Below, piece after piece: positions 1 through 7,888 of a stretch of 64,000 bases of DNA. The notes under the pieces are model-generated. The model was not told where the DNA came from, did not search any database, and worked only from the letters and a program-made list of their open reading frames with translations. Origin of the DNA: Bacillota bacterium (GTDB lineage Bacteria; Bacillota; Clostridia; Acetivibrionales; JAEZXR01); NCBI GenBank assembly GCA_023419605.1, contig JAEZXR010000127.1, positions 62,001 through 126,000 on the forward strand, written 5' to 3'. The position numbers were made by a program, and so were the translations under genes. Every line of letters begins with the position of its first letter. The first letter of the stretch is position 1.

Positions 1-258
1 CTTTATTTGCCCAAGGAGTGGAAGGATAAAGAATTTGATATTTTGAAAGCTTATTATAACAAATTGGTGGAACATGGATTTACTGAATATGCTTGGAGCG
101 AATGCTTGAATGATTATATGATTTTTACAACCCTGAATTTATTCAAACCCGCTTTATACGCAATAAGCTGTGAGTTAAGAAGAAGAAAAGACTTTTGGAT
201 CCCCTTTATAGATAACATCGTAACTTCCTTCCTAGCAACAAGAGTAAATAGTTCATAA
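1..258 (+). CDS. APH/choline-kinase-like phosphotransferase, C-terminal fragment (5' end outside window)
   Basis: The frame is open from the first base and stops at 256-258, so only about the last 85 residues of a longer protein are visible. They resemble the C-terminal helices of APH/CHK-type small-molecule kinases: a segment of the form YYNKLVEHGF, then WSECLNDY, which matches the YY..L...G...YSWE.C..DY pattern of that family. The catalytic loop and the magnesium-binding DFG-like site would lie to the left and cannot be checked. The TTG at position 7 is an internal leucine rather than a start. The gene lies about 100 bp before the first acyl carrier protein and reads the same way, so it may belong to the biosynthetic cluster, for example as a tailoring or self-protection kinase. 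That role is inference. Confidence 0.5.
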   Translation, partial: LYLPKEWKDKEFDILKAYYNKLVEHGFTEYAWSECLNDYMIFTTLNLFKPALYAISCELRRRKDFWIPFIDNIVTSFLATRVNSS

Positions 259-359
259 TTAGGATAATGGCACTATGTTGAATTGCCTTTAATTGTTTAT
301 CCGACGGATAAAGAATTTATCACATAGTTCAAATTAACGAAATGAAAAGGAGAATGGAA

Positions 360-596
360 ATGATAGATAGAAATACTTTTTTTACCATGTTGTTAGAACT
401 TTTAGAGTTTGAAGAGGAAGATGAAAAAAAGTGTATTACTGAGGAGACAAGTCTTGAAGAGGTGCAATTCGACTCTGTTACAAAGTTGGGAGTGCTTGCA
501 CTTCTTGATACCTACGCAGGGAAGAGTATAAAAGTGAAGGATATTTCGAACTGTGAAAAAGTAGGGGATATTATTGACCTGGTTGATTTTAAATAG
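360..596 (+). CDS. Acyl carrier protein (ACP 1)
   Basis: A 78-residue acidic protein of carrier-protein size. The phosphopantetheine attachment site is FDSV with Ser39, followed by an amphipathic stretch and a typical helix III/IV end (VGDIIDLVDF). The start was set at ATG 360 because AAGGAG at 347-352 is 7 bases upstream; ATG codons at 342 and 354 are poorly placed. It is the first complete gene of the biosynthetic cluster and precedes a KAS III gene, so it may carry the growing acyl chain or a starter unit. The helix after the serine is less conserved than in a fatty-acid AcpP, which fits a dedicated secondary-metabolism carrier. Confidence 0.8.
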   Translation: MIDRNTFFTMLLELLEFEEEDEKKCITEETSLEEVQFDSVTKLGVLALLDTYAGKSIKVKDISNCEKVGDIIDLVDFK

Positions 597-636
597 TTTA
601 CGACAGGACGTAGCTGCTTCGGAAATCATGCAGCCC

Positions 637-696
637 TTGGAAGCATTAGCTGCATGACTCCTAAATCAACAGTTACCAATCGCATTATATATAAGT
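637..696 (+). repeat. Hairpin followed by a motif that recurs near 43.6 kb
   Basis: The 109-bp gap between ACP 1 and the first KAS III gene holds an inverted repeat with arms CATGCAGC and GCTGCATG. It is followed by AAATCAACAGTTACCAATC and an AT-rich run up to the next ribosome site. Nearly the same arrangement, a hairpin, then AAATCAACAGCTATCAGTC, then an AT-rich run, sits just before the lipoprotein gene at 43640. It may be a dispersed repeat or a processing element. It has no T-tract that would make it a clear terminator. Confidence 0.4.
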
Positions 697-705
697 GAGG
701 AAAAA

Positions 706-1743
706 ATGAAAATTTCTGCATTAGCAACCGCTGTTCCTAAAAATTGTTTGGGAACTACTGAATTAGAAGAGAAATTCGGGAGAAAAACCGCCGGTAGAAT
801 ATCCTTGATTTCGGGGGTCCGGGAAAGACGTGTTGTCCAGGGGGATATTCGCGCTCTTGAACTTATGTTGAGTGCTGCAACATTGGCGATAGAAAAGGCT
901 GGAGGTTCAAAAGAGATTGATGCAATCCTTGTGGTTACTCAAACGCCGGAGTACAAGTTTCCAGCTACCGCTTGCATAATTCAGGATAAGCTGGGAATTG
1001 GAACAAAAGCTTTAGCTTTTGATATAAATCTTGGATGTTCTGGATATGTATATGGTCTTATATCTGCCTATTCCTTTATAAAAAGCGGACAGTTCAGAAG
1101 GATTCTGCTTATTGCCGGAGACTTAACCCAATCTACAGCATCCCCTAATGACAGTTCAACGTACCCTCTTTTTGGAGATGCTTATTCGGCAACGATAGTA
1201 GAGAGGAACGAATACCAGGACGATATTATAACCTTTGACTATGGGACCGATGGCTCCGGAAAGGATGATTTAATTACTTATATAGGTGGAGCACGCTATC
1301 GCGATGAAGAGGAGTATCGTAGAGCGGATGGATATACGATCTACAAAGATGCAAAATACCCTAATTATGTATATATGAATGGAGGACAAATATTTGAGTT
1401 TTGCGTTAGAGTTGTTCCAGAAATGCTGAGTAATCTGCTGCAAAACAGCTCCCATACCGTAAACACTATCGATTACTTTTTTCTGCATCAAGCGAACTCG
1501 TTTATATTAAAGCACCTGTGTACGAAGCTGAATCTTCCTGAAGAAAAAGTACCTTTATCAATAGAAAAATTTGGGAATACCAGTAGTGCATCCATTCCTC
1601 TTACCCTATGTGACAAACTCGGAGGAGATTCCTCCGAAAGAAAGCTGTTATCAGCGTTGCTGGGCTTCGGAGTAGGTTATTCCTGGGCTGGAATGCTCTT
1701 GTTCGTTACACCAAAAGTAATAGCCCCCATCGTGGAAGTGTAA
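706..1743 (+). CDS. KAS III family beta-ketoacyl-ACP synthase (first copy)
   Basis: A 345-residue thiolase-fold enzyme of the KAS III/FabH group, which condenses an acyl-CoA or acyl-ACP starter with an ACP-bound extender. The triad is complete: Cys111 in NLGCSGYVYGL, His261 in FLHQAN and Asn291 in FGNTSSASIP. Length is slightly above that of housekeeping FabH (about 320). ATG 706 follows a GTGAGG ribosome site by a few bases. A second KAS III lies in the same cluster at 7889, and neither sits with fatty-acid genes such as fabD or fabF. This argues for secondary metabolism, as in tetronate, quinolone or related pathways. Intact catalytic residues mean true condensation is possible; some relatives instead make C-O or C-N bonds. 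Confidence 0.88.
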   Translation: MKISALATAVPKNCLGTTELEEKFGRKTAGRISLISGVRERRVVQGDIRALELMLSAATLAIEKAGGSKEIDAILVVTQTPEYKFPATACIIQDKLGIGTKALAFDINLGCSGYVYGLISAYSFIKSGQFRRILLIAGDLTQSTASPNDSSTYPLFGDAYSATIVERNEYQDDIITFDYGTDGSGKDDLITYIGGARYRDEEEYRRADGYTIYKDAKYPNYVYMNGGQIFEFCVRVVPEMLSNLLQNSSHTVNTIDYFFLHQANSFILKHLCTKLNLPEEKVPLSIEKFGNTSSASIPLTLCDKLGGDSSERKLLSALLGFGVGYSWAGMLLFVTPKVIAPIVEV

Positions 1744-1774
1744 TCGATTTTTAAGAATATAGAATTGTAGGTGT

Positions 1775-2794
1775 ATGATTGAAGTGACAATAATGTTAGA
1801 TATTAAACCAAAGCAAGGAAATAATATCTGTACAATATCAGCCATCGGCAATATAATTTCCTTCTATGGTATAGAACGAAAGGAATACGAAGTATACATC
1901 ATTTCCGATGGTTTTAATACTTCCTATTGTGACGGTTATGTAGCCATTAACTCCTTGAAAGAGATTAGTGATTCCTTCTATAAACATGGATTATTCCATG
2001 CGGAATGGAGTAAGCCCAATGTAAATGAGGCGAGTAAAGTTATTTTCGCCATTGAAAAGGGAATGCCCGTTATTGTGCTGATAAATAGCGATTTTCTCCG
2101 CTTTGATCCGAGATTGACGAAAAAATACGGTTTCCTGCGCTCCTTCATCATTTATGGTGTGAATACGGAAACCGGGATGTTTTCATTATACGATACCTTT
2201 TATATAGATGAAGAGCAAACAATTGACGTTATCGATTTTGAGGTTCCGATAGTAGAATTATTGAGGAATGCCAGGGAGTATCTTATCATCGAGCCCCCCA
2301 AGCAAAAGGAAATACACTGCGATCTTCGAGCGTTGCTAATTAAAAATCTAAAAGAATATCTTAATGAGCCAAAAGGAGAGCCGGGTGAAGGGGTCTACAG
2401 AAGGCAAAATGCTGTACATTTCCACATTGAAAGGATAGAGGAAATACTCTTTCGCGGTGATGCGGAAGATAAATCCAAAGCATGTTATTATATATCAAAT
2501 ACGATACGATATGGAACGTTTATTCCCATGACGAGTTATCTCATAGACTATTTTAGTGAGAGGGAAACACCTTGTGAAGTTGAATTGCTGGATGAGCTAA
2601 AAGCTCTTAAAACAGTATGGAATATTATAAGCAACAAAGCCATTAAGCTCACACTAAGCAAGAAACCTCAGGCACAACTGGATTTTATAGAAAAGTACAG
2701 GCAGGCATTCGAGCGGACAACGAAATTTCTTCGCAAAATGATTTCCATACTTGAAAGCGAAAACAGCAAGGAAAGGATTCAATATGAGGACTGA
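1775..2794 (+). CDS. BtrH-like protein (C39-like fold), copy 1
   Basis: A 339-residue protein whose N-terminus has the BtrH_N pattern: a conserved Cys19 in NNICTISAIGNIISFYG, followed by a domain of about 170 residues and a helical C-terminal half. In butirosin biosynthesis BtrH moves an acyl group from an ACP to an amino-sugar amine. Here the position where family members often carry a His reads SFIIYGVNTETG, with no obvious His, so the catalytic pair may be altered. The start is ATG 1775 behind a weak TAGGTG site; ATG 1793 is possible. The 3' end overlaps the radical SAM gene by 11 bases, which implies translational coupling. Two more relatives are at 14587 and 17249. The acyl-transfer role is inferred from the family. 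Confidence 0.62.
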   Translation: MIEVTIMLDIKPKQGNNICTISAIGNIISFYGIERKEYEVYIISDGFNTSYCDGYVAINSLKEISDSFYKHGLFHAEWSKPNVNEASKVIFAIEKGMPVIVLINSDFLRFDPRLTKKYGFLRSFIIYGVNTETGMFSLYDTFYIDEEQTIDVIDFEVPIVELLRNAREYLIIEPPKQKEIHCDLRALLIKNLKEYLNEPKGEPGEGVYRRQNAVHFHIERIEEILFRGDAEDKSKACYYISNTIRYGTFIPMTSYLIDYFSERETPCEVELLDELKALKTVWNIISNKAIKLTLSKKPQAQLDFIEKYRQAFERTTKFLRKMISILESENSKERIQYED

Positions 2795-3944
2795 GTTTAA
2801 TCGAAAAGAATATGAATTGAATTTTTCAAAAATTAAAAAAATGCTAAGGTATTACAATAAAAGGCATTTGTACCGTGACGGAACACCTTTAGTAATGTCT
2901 TTTTTAACAACCAATCGCTGTTGCTTAAAATGCAAGCATTGTTTCTATTATGAAACGATTGGCGAGGATAATATGGCACGTGATCCGAGAGAACTGACTA
3001 TTGATGAGTATGAGAAACTTTCGAATCATATGGATTGGTTCTATATAGGGATATTTACGGGTGGCGAGCCCTTTATTCGGGAAGATCTCCATGAAATCAT
3101 CCATATTTTTAGAAAGAATAATGCCATGCCATGGTGTGATTCAGCGACAAATGGAGTATTGACCGATGAAATTGTCAGACAAACGGAATTGATCTGTAAA
3201 AAAGATCCGGAAAAATACTATTCCCTTAGTTTTTCCATTGATGGCTTTGAAGAAAAAAACGATGAAGTGCGCGGTAAAGGGACCTTTAAAAGGTCGCTGG
3301 AAACACTGGAGGAATGTAAGAAATTAAGGAAACACTATAGAAATTTGGAATTGAACCTCTGTGCAACATTTAATTCCGTGAATCAGGAAAGCTATTCCGA
3401 TTTTATACAGTGGTATATAAAAAACCACGAACCCGATAAGGTAACCATATTAAAAGTACGGCAGACACCGCGGGCAGGAAAGTATTTATGTGATGTGGAT
3501 AACCACCTGTTTGAAAAGGCCGTGGATTCCCTTGGAGATTTAATATCGCAAGGACACCTGGGGAATATTAATATGCCGCAAACCCACTTTACCCATCAGA
3601 TGTGCTGCAATACGCTGGAGACGGTGAAAACGGGAAAAAGGAACTTTTACTGTTATGCCGGGAAACATGGCGGATGGGTAGACTTTAATGGAGATGTGAG
3701 TGTTTGTGAAGTTCTCCCGGATGTAAAAACTTCAGGGAATGATGGTTTGCTCATCGGCAATTTGAAGGAGTATGATATGAATTTTATGGAGTTATGGAAT
3801 AGTCCTAGAGCTTATTTTGTGAAACAGCAAGTGGGTAAACTCCCTGTATGCATGAATTGTACCCATGAGACCGAAGGGCAAATTCCTTCTTTATATTTTG
3901 AACCCAACGAATTTTTCGTTAATAAAAAAATATTATGTCGATAG
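2784..3944 (+). CDS. Radical SAM enzyme with Twitch/SPASM-like C-terminus
   Basis: A 386-residue enzyme. The radical SAM cluster motif CX3CX2C is Cys46, Cys50 and Cys53 (CCLKCKHC), and GGEP follows as the SAM-binding element. Four further cysteines, Cys290, Cys308, Cys356 and Cys359 (the last two as CMNC), have the spacing of a one-cluster Twitch domain as in BtrN, rather than the fuller SPASM set. Such enzymes oxidise alcohols or modify peptides by hydrogen abstraction. ATG 2784 lies inside the end of the previous gene behind AAGGAAAGGA. An earlier TTG at 2751 has no advantage. The 3' end overlaps the glycosyltransferase by 10 bases. No precursor-peptide gene is visible nearby, so a small-molecule substrate seems more likely than a RiPP. 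Confidence 0.82.
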   Translation: MRTEFNRKEYELNFSKIKKMLRYYNKRHLYRDGTPLVMSFLTTNRCCLKCKHCFYYETIGEDNMARDPRELTIDEYEKLSNHMDWFYIGIFTGGEPFIREDLHEIIHIFRKNNAMPWCDSATNGVLTDEIVRQTELICKKDPEKYYSLSFSIDGFEEKNDEVRGKGTFKRSLETLEECKKLRKHYRNLELNLCATFNSVNQESYSDFIQWYIKNHEPDKVTILKVRQTPRAGKYLCDVDNHLFEKAVDSLGDLISQGHLGNINMPQTHFTHQMCCNTLETVKTGKRNFYCYAGKHGGWVDFNGDVSVCEVLPDVKTSGNDGLLIGNLKEYDMNFMELWNSPRAYFVKQQVGKLPVCMNCTHETEGQIPSLYFEPNEFFVNKKILCR

Positions 3945-5080
3945 TGATAGTATCGGCCAAAACCGGGCGCGGTCATATATCTGTGATGAATACTTTGGCG
4001 GAATGTTTTGCTGATAAAGGGTATAAGGATTGCAAGTGCATTCCGGATTTTTATGAATCGATTCTTCCAAGCAACAGGATTCTTAGTGATTTTTATAACT
4101 TTTTATTAACCAGCTCTACCGCGCTTTGTGAAAAATATGTCCAATTTACTACTCTCACAAGGCCGGACCGGAATGAGGAACTCTATCAAATGACGAAAAG
4201 CCACTATGCCGAATTGTTTGCAACAAAGGGTCTTCAAGCGATTGTTTCTACTGCTATTTCTGTCAATCATAGCATGATTCAGGCTCTTAAGGAAGAAGGA
4301 CTGTATGGACAAATCCCTTTTTATATTGTCGTGACAGACCCTTATGATCCTATCGCTCCGGGATTTGATATACCCGGTGCTACCAGATACTTTTGTGCCA
4401 ATGAAACGGTGAAAAATATTCTTGCAGAGAGCGGCATTGACGCGGATAAAATCATGATCACCGGCTATCCCGTGTCTAAACGCTTTTGTTCCAGCCTGTC
4501 GACAGAAAGGAAGGAAGCGGTATTTCAAAAATTAGGATTAAATCCTAGGAAAAAAGTAGTATTGCTCAATAGCGGCTCCCAAGGCGGAATATCCAGCTTG
4601 AACCTGTTACGCAGATATTTGGAGTCCGATATCGATGTAAATATGATCATGCTTTGCGGAACCAATAAATCCTTGTACCGTCTGGCTAAAATTGAAGGGA
4701 TGAAGACGCCAAAAAGCGATTTGCTGCTATTGCCCTTCTATGAATGGATGGAAGAACTACTGGCTATATCGGACGTATATATCACAAAAGCCGGAGCCAA
4801 CTCATTTTATGAAGCGGTTTTCTCTCAAGTACCCCTGTTGATCGATGCAACTGAAGGCTATCTATACCAGGAACGTGGTGTAACTGCAATGTTGGACGAA
4901 CTTAAAATCGGTAGATCGGTTGAGGATATCAGTGATTTCACAACACTATTGCAGGAATCTTTAAGAGAGGATGTAACTCTGCAATATAAGGCTAGGTATA
5001 AAAGCATGGATATTAAAAATGGAGCTAATCCGGTAGTAGAGACGATACTGTCCGATGTAGCTGCGAAGCAGGAAAAATAG
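3935..5080 (+). CDS. MGDG/MurG-type (GT28-like) glycosyltransferase
   Basis: A 381-residue GT-B glycosyltransferase like diacylglycerol glucosyltransferases (UgtP/MGD) and MurG. The N-terminal signature is AKTGRGH at residues 8-14, where such enzymes have SA..G.GH. The C-terminal nucleotide-sugar site is ITKAGANSFYEAVFSQVP near residues 280-300, corresponding to the usual TK.GG...EA....P. These enzymes transfer a hexose from a UDP-sugar to a lipid or alcohol at the membrane face. The gene starts inside the end of the radical SAM gene and is probably translated together with it. In this setting it would glycosylate the cluster product. The sugar and acceptor cannot be read from sequence. Confidence 0.78.
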   Translation: MSIVIVSAKTGRGHISVMNTLAECFADKGYKDCKCIPDFYESILPSNRILSDFYNFLLTSSTALCEKYVQFTTLTRPDRNEELYQMTKSHYAELFATKGLQAIVSTAISVNHSMIQALKEEGLYGQIPFYIVVTDPYDPIAPGFDIPGATRYFCANETVKNILAESGIDADKIMITGYPVSKRFCSSLSTERKEAVFQKLGLNPRKKVVLLNSGSQGGISSLNLLRRYLESDIDVNMIMLCGTNKSLYRLAKIEGMKTPKSDLLLLPFYEWMEELLAISDVYITKAGANSFYEAVFSQVPLLIDATEGYLYQERGVTAMLDELKIGRSVEDISDFTTLLQESLREDVTLQYKARYKSMDIKNGANPVVETILSDVAAKQEK

Positions 5081-5136
5081 AAGCCCCTTCAGGGCTCCAG
5101 GGAAATGAAGTAAATTTATTTAAAGGGGTAGTCATT

Positions 5137-5730
5137 ATGTTAGTATGTATAGCTGGAATTGATGGTTCAGGGAAGTCTACTCTGGTAGAAAACTTACAAA
5201 AAGCTTTAGCACAAAAGTACAGATGCACCCGATTGCGTTTATATGATACGGTAATTCGTTCAAGACTACAAAAAAAGGCCGGCTCCTATCTTAGACACCA
5301 TAAAATTGAAAACAAACGTCATAACATGATGGTATCCTATCTAATGAATGAAATAGCGGAAGAATCCTATCCAAATCTGATGAGTGCCCTGAAAACACAG
5401 GATATAGTAATTGTAGACCGGTATTTGGAAACGATCGATTTTATTGTTGAGAATTATCAGGTGGACAAAAGAACGCTTGCTCCTATCATCAAGGAGATGC
5501 CCTCTCCTGACGTATATATATATCTTCGGGTAAGCCCTGCCGCTGCTTATGCAAGAATAACAAAGGTACGTAAGCCTGGTGAAGGCGAGGAATTGCATGA
5601 GATCACTGCGGCCGCCAATTATTACGACCTGCATGCTGCCCGGCTTGGGCTGAAAATCGTAGATGGAGAAAAAAGCCAGGAGGAAGTGTTTGAATCCTGT
5701 ATGGCCATTATTAACGCCGCTCTTTCTTGA
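5137..5730 (+). CDS. Thymidylate-kinase-like P-loop kinase
   Basis: A 197-residue P-loop kinase of the thymidylate kinase fold. It has a Walker A motif, GIDGSGKST (residues 7-15), a DRY motif at residues 94-96 as in Tmk, and a lid-like basic segment near KVRKPGEGEE. It is a little shorter than housekeeping Tmk (about 205-215), and the Tmk-typical FEG Walker A start is replaced by AGIDG. ATG 5137 follows an AAAGGGG ribosome site. Located between a glycosyltransferase and an ACP, it more likely phosphorylates a pathway intermediate than dTMP, but nucleotide kinase activity cannot be excluded. Confidence 0.7.
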   Translation: MLVCIAGIDGSGKSTLVENLQKALAQKYRCTRLRLYDTVIRSRLQKKAGSYLRHHKIENKRHNMMVSYLMNEIAEESYPNLMSALKTQDIVIVDRYLETIDFIVENYQVDKRTLAPIIKEMPSPDVYIYLRVSPAAAYARITKVRKPGEGEELHEITAAANYYDLHAARLGLKIVDGEKSQEEVFESCMAIINAALS

Positions 5731-5760
5731 GTATAGATTTCACGGAAGGAATGATTGTAT

Positions 5761-5994
5761 ATGAATGAAATACAGGAAAAGATTATTGCGATCTTAACAG
5801 TTATCTTTGACGAGTATGAAGGGGTAATCCATCAAGGGCTTGATAAAGACAGTATCGAACAATGGGATAGTCTTGCCAGTGCGCAAATCATAATGGCGAT
5901 GGAAAGAGAATTTAACAAGCACTTTACTGACGAGGAAATTGCATCGATAAACTCGGTTGGCGATATCCTTCGGTTAGTGGGTGGTGCTGAGTAA
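5761..5994 (+). CDS. Acyl carrier protein (ACP 2), probable glyceryl carrier
   Basis: A 77-residue acidic protein with the attachment motif WDSLASAQ, where Ser37 is the predicted phosphopantetheine site, and the downstream helix IIMAMEREFN typical of PKS-type carriers. ATG 5761 sits about 10 bases after GGAAGGA; the in-frame TTG at 5755 is too close. The FkbH-type gene begins within a few bases of its stop. In glyceryl-ACP systems the synthase and its dedicated ACP are usually adjacent, so this is the best candidate to receive the C3 unit. The pairing is inferred from position. Confidence 0.85.
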   Translation: MNEIQEKIIAILTVIFDEYEGVIHQGLDKDSIEQWDSLASAQIIMAMEREFNKHFTDEEIASINSVGDILRLVGGAE

Positions 5995-6001
5995 AGGTTG
6001 T

Positions 6002-7879
6002 ATGAATATGGAGTATTTTGATTATTTGCCGGAACTAACCCCGGATAGGAGGAAGGAATTATTTCGGGACTGCTCCGATCCGGATCATAGACCGGAGGCT
6101 TTAAAAAAATTAGCGGGATATAGATTATCCATAATAGACAATATAGCGCTGGGAAAAGAAATTGAGAAAACTCCGGATAAGGAAAAAGCGTTTCCAAAGC
6201 ATAGAAAAGTTAGAATGGGAGTGACCGGTGGATATACTTTTAGCCATCTTAACTATAATCTGATAGCAGCAGCCTTTCGGAAGGGGATTTTGTTAACCGT
6301 GGAGTTTTCTCCTTTTGATAGCGTGTACCCAATCGCGTTGGGAGAAATCGAGCCCTTCCATGAGAAATTGGACTATATCCTGATTCATAATAATGCGGAA
6401 CGTTTTTATAATGCAAGAATGCCTATCAGCGATATAAAAAACGAACTGCTGGACGTATTGAATAAAATTCGGGATAGATACGGAGCCAGTATCCTATACG
6501 CCAATTTCCATGCCAGGCATTACGATAGTACATCCTCCATAAATGCTCTAAATGATCAAGGCTTTGACAGCTTTGTCAGTAAGTACAATGCCATGTGCAC
6601 AGAAATAGCAGCAAGCAATGATGTGATTCTATTGGATGTACATAAACTTTCCTCCATGATCGGAGTACAAAAATGGCTTAAACCTACAGACTTCTACCGC
6701 AGCAAAACTCCTTTCGGATTTGATAATTCCGATATTTTTTCAGATTATCTGGCCCGATTGCTGGGAGCTGTTTTGGGTATACGAAAAAAAATTGCCGTGC
6801 TGGATATGGACGGTGTATTGTGGGGCGGTGTTTTAGGGGATAACAAGGCAAACCCTATAATCATCGGCAAAGGAACTGCGGAAGGAGAGGCCTATACGGA
6901 ATTCCAAAACTATCTGGTAAATGAACTGTATAAAACAGGAATTATCTTAGCCGCTGCATCCAAAAACGATATAGGGAATGTGGAGGAAATTCTGCAAAAT
7001 AACCCTGAGATGGTTTTACGCCGCCAGCACTTTGCCATGCTTCAGGTAAATTGGCAGGACAAGGTTTCAAATATAAAAGCCATCGCCGAAGCGCTGAATT
7101 GCGGGTTGGATTCCATCGTATTTATTGATGATAATATTTGTGAAAGGACCCTTGTTCGTGAGAAGCTTCCAGAGGTCTCCACGCTTGAAATCGGGGGTAA
7201 TCCGGCCTATTACCCTTCGCTTATTGCCAACAGCGGCTATTTTGATTACTACCAACTGAGCAGTGAAGATCTAAAACGCACACAAAGCTATATAAACAAT
7301 TTAAAAAGAATTGAAATCAAAAAGAATTTCTCCGACTATGGGAGCTATCTGAAATCCCTGGATATGAAATTGAATATTGCACCCTTTGAAAAGCAATCTA
7401 TTACGAGGATTGCTCAGCTTATTAGCAGAACCAATCAGTTCAATCTACTGGGTGACAGGTTCACAAATCAGGAAATTGAGATGCTGTCAAATCAGGATGA
7501 TAAAATTTGCATTCAGGTTTCGTTGGAGGATAAACTGGAGAGCTATGGAATTATTAGCGCATTGATTGCAACCGTGGATAAACAGTGCCTGTCCATTGAC
7601 ACCTGGGTAATGTCCTGCCGGGTTTTCAATCGAGACATAGAAAACGCTATAATGAACTTTTTATATTTACTGGCAAAAAGCAAGGGACTGGTAAAGATAC
7701 TGGGAAGGTATAAAGGCATAAAGGAAAATAATTATGTGTACAATCTGTACGCCAAAAGAGGATTTACCTTCGTAAGCAGGGAGGAAGAGCTGGAGGTTTA
7801 TGAAATAACGACAGATCAATATAAACATTGTGAGTGTTCCATATCCAATATAAACAGGAATAGCTTTCAGTTCGAATGA
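6002..7879 (+). CDS. fkbH-like: FkbH-like HAD-superfamily glyceryl-ACP synthase
   Basis: A 625-residue protein with FkbH architecture: an N-terminal segment of about 260 residues, a central HAD domain and a C-terminal GNAT-like region. The HAD nucleophile motif is DMDGVLWGG (Asp268 and Asp270), followed by AAASKND and VFIDDN as motifs II and IV. The FkbH hallmark RTNQFN is present near residue 477. Family members take the glyceryl group of 1,3-bisphosphoglycerate, dephosphorylate it and load it on an ACP, for methoxymalonyl, lactate or tetronate units. No 3-hydroxyacyl-CoA or acyl-CoA dehydrogenase for the methoxymalonyl route is visible, so the C3 unit may be used as glyceryl. The start was set at ATG 6002; ATG 6008 is equally plausible. 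Confidence 0.88.
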   Translation: MNMEYFDYLPELTPDRRKELFRDCSDPDHRPEALKKLAGYRLSIIDNIALGKEIEKTPDKEKAFPKHRKVRMGVTGGYTFSHLNYNLIAAAFRKGILLTVEFSPFDSVYPIALGEIEPFHEKLDYILIHNNAERFYNARMPISDIKNELLDVLNKIRDRYGASILYANFHARHYDSTSSINALNDQGFDSFVSKYNAMCTEIAASNDVILLDVHKLSSMIGVQKWLKPTDFYRSKTPFGFDNSDIFSDYLARLLGAVLGIRKKIAVLDMDGVLWGGVLGDNKANPIIIGKGTAEGEAYTEFQNYLVNELYKTGIILAAASKNDIGNVEEILQNNPEMVLRRQHFAMLQVNWQDKVSNIKAIAEALNCGLDSIVFIDDNICERTLVREKLPEVSTLEIGGNPAYYPSLIANSGYFDYYQLSSEDLKRTQSYINNLKRIEIKKNFSDYGSYLKSLDMKLNIAPFEKQSITRIAQLISRTNQFNLLGDRFTNQEIEMLSNQDDKICIQVSLEDKLESYGIISALIATVDKQCLSIDTWVMSCRVFNRDIENAIMNFLYLLAKSKGLVKILGRYKGIKENNYVYNLYAKRGFTFVSREEELEVYEITTDQYKHCECSISNINRNSFQFE

Positions 7880-7888
7880 GGAGGTACA

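Noticed and set aside
6002..7879. Methoxymalonyl-ACP extender pathway
   Set aside because: FkbH is present, but the companion acyl-CoA dehydrogenase, 3-hydroxyacyl dehydrogenase and O-methyltransferase genes are not in the cluster.
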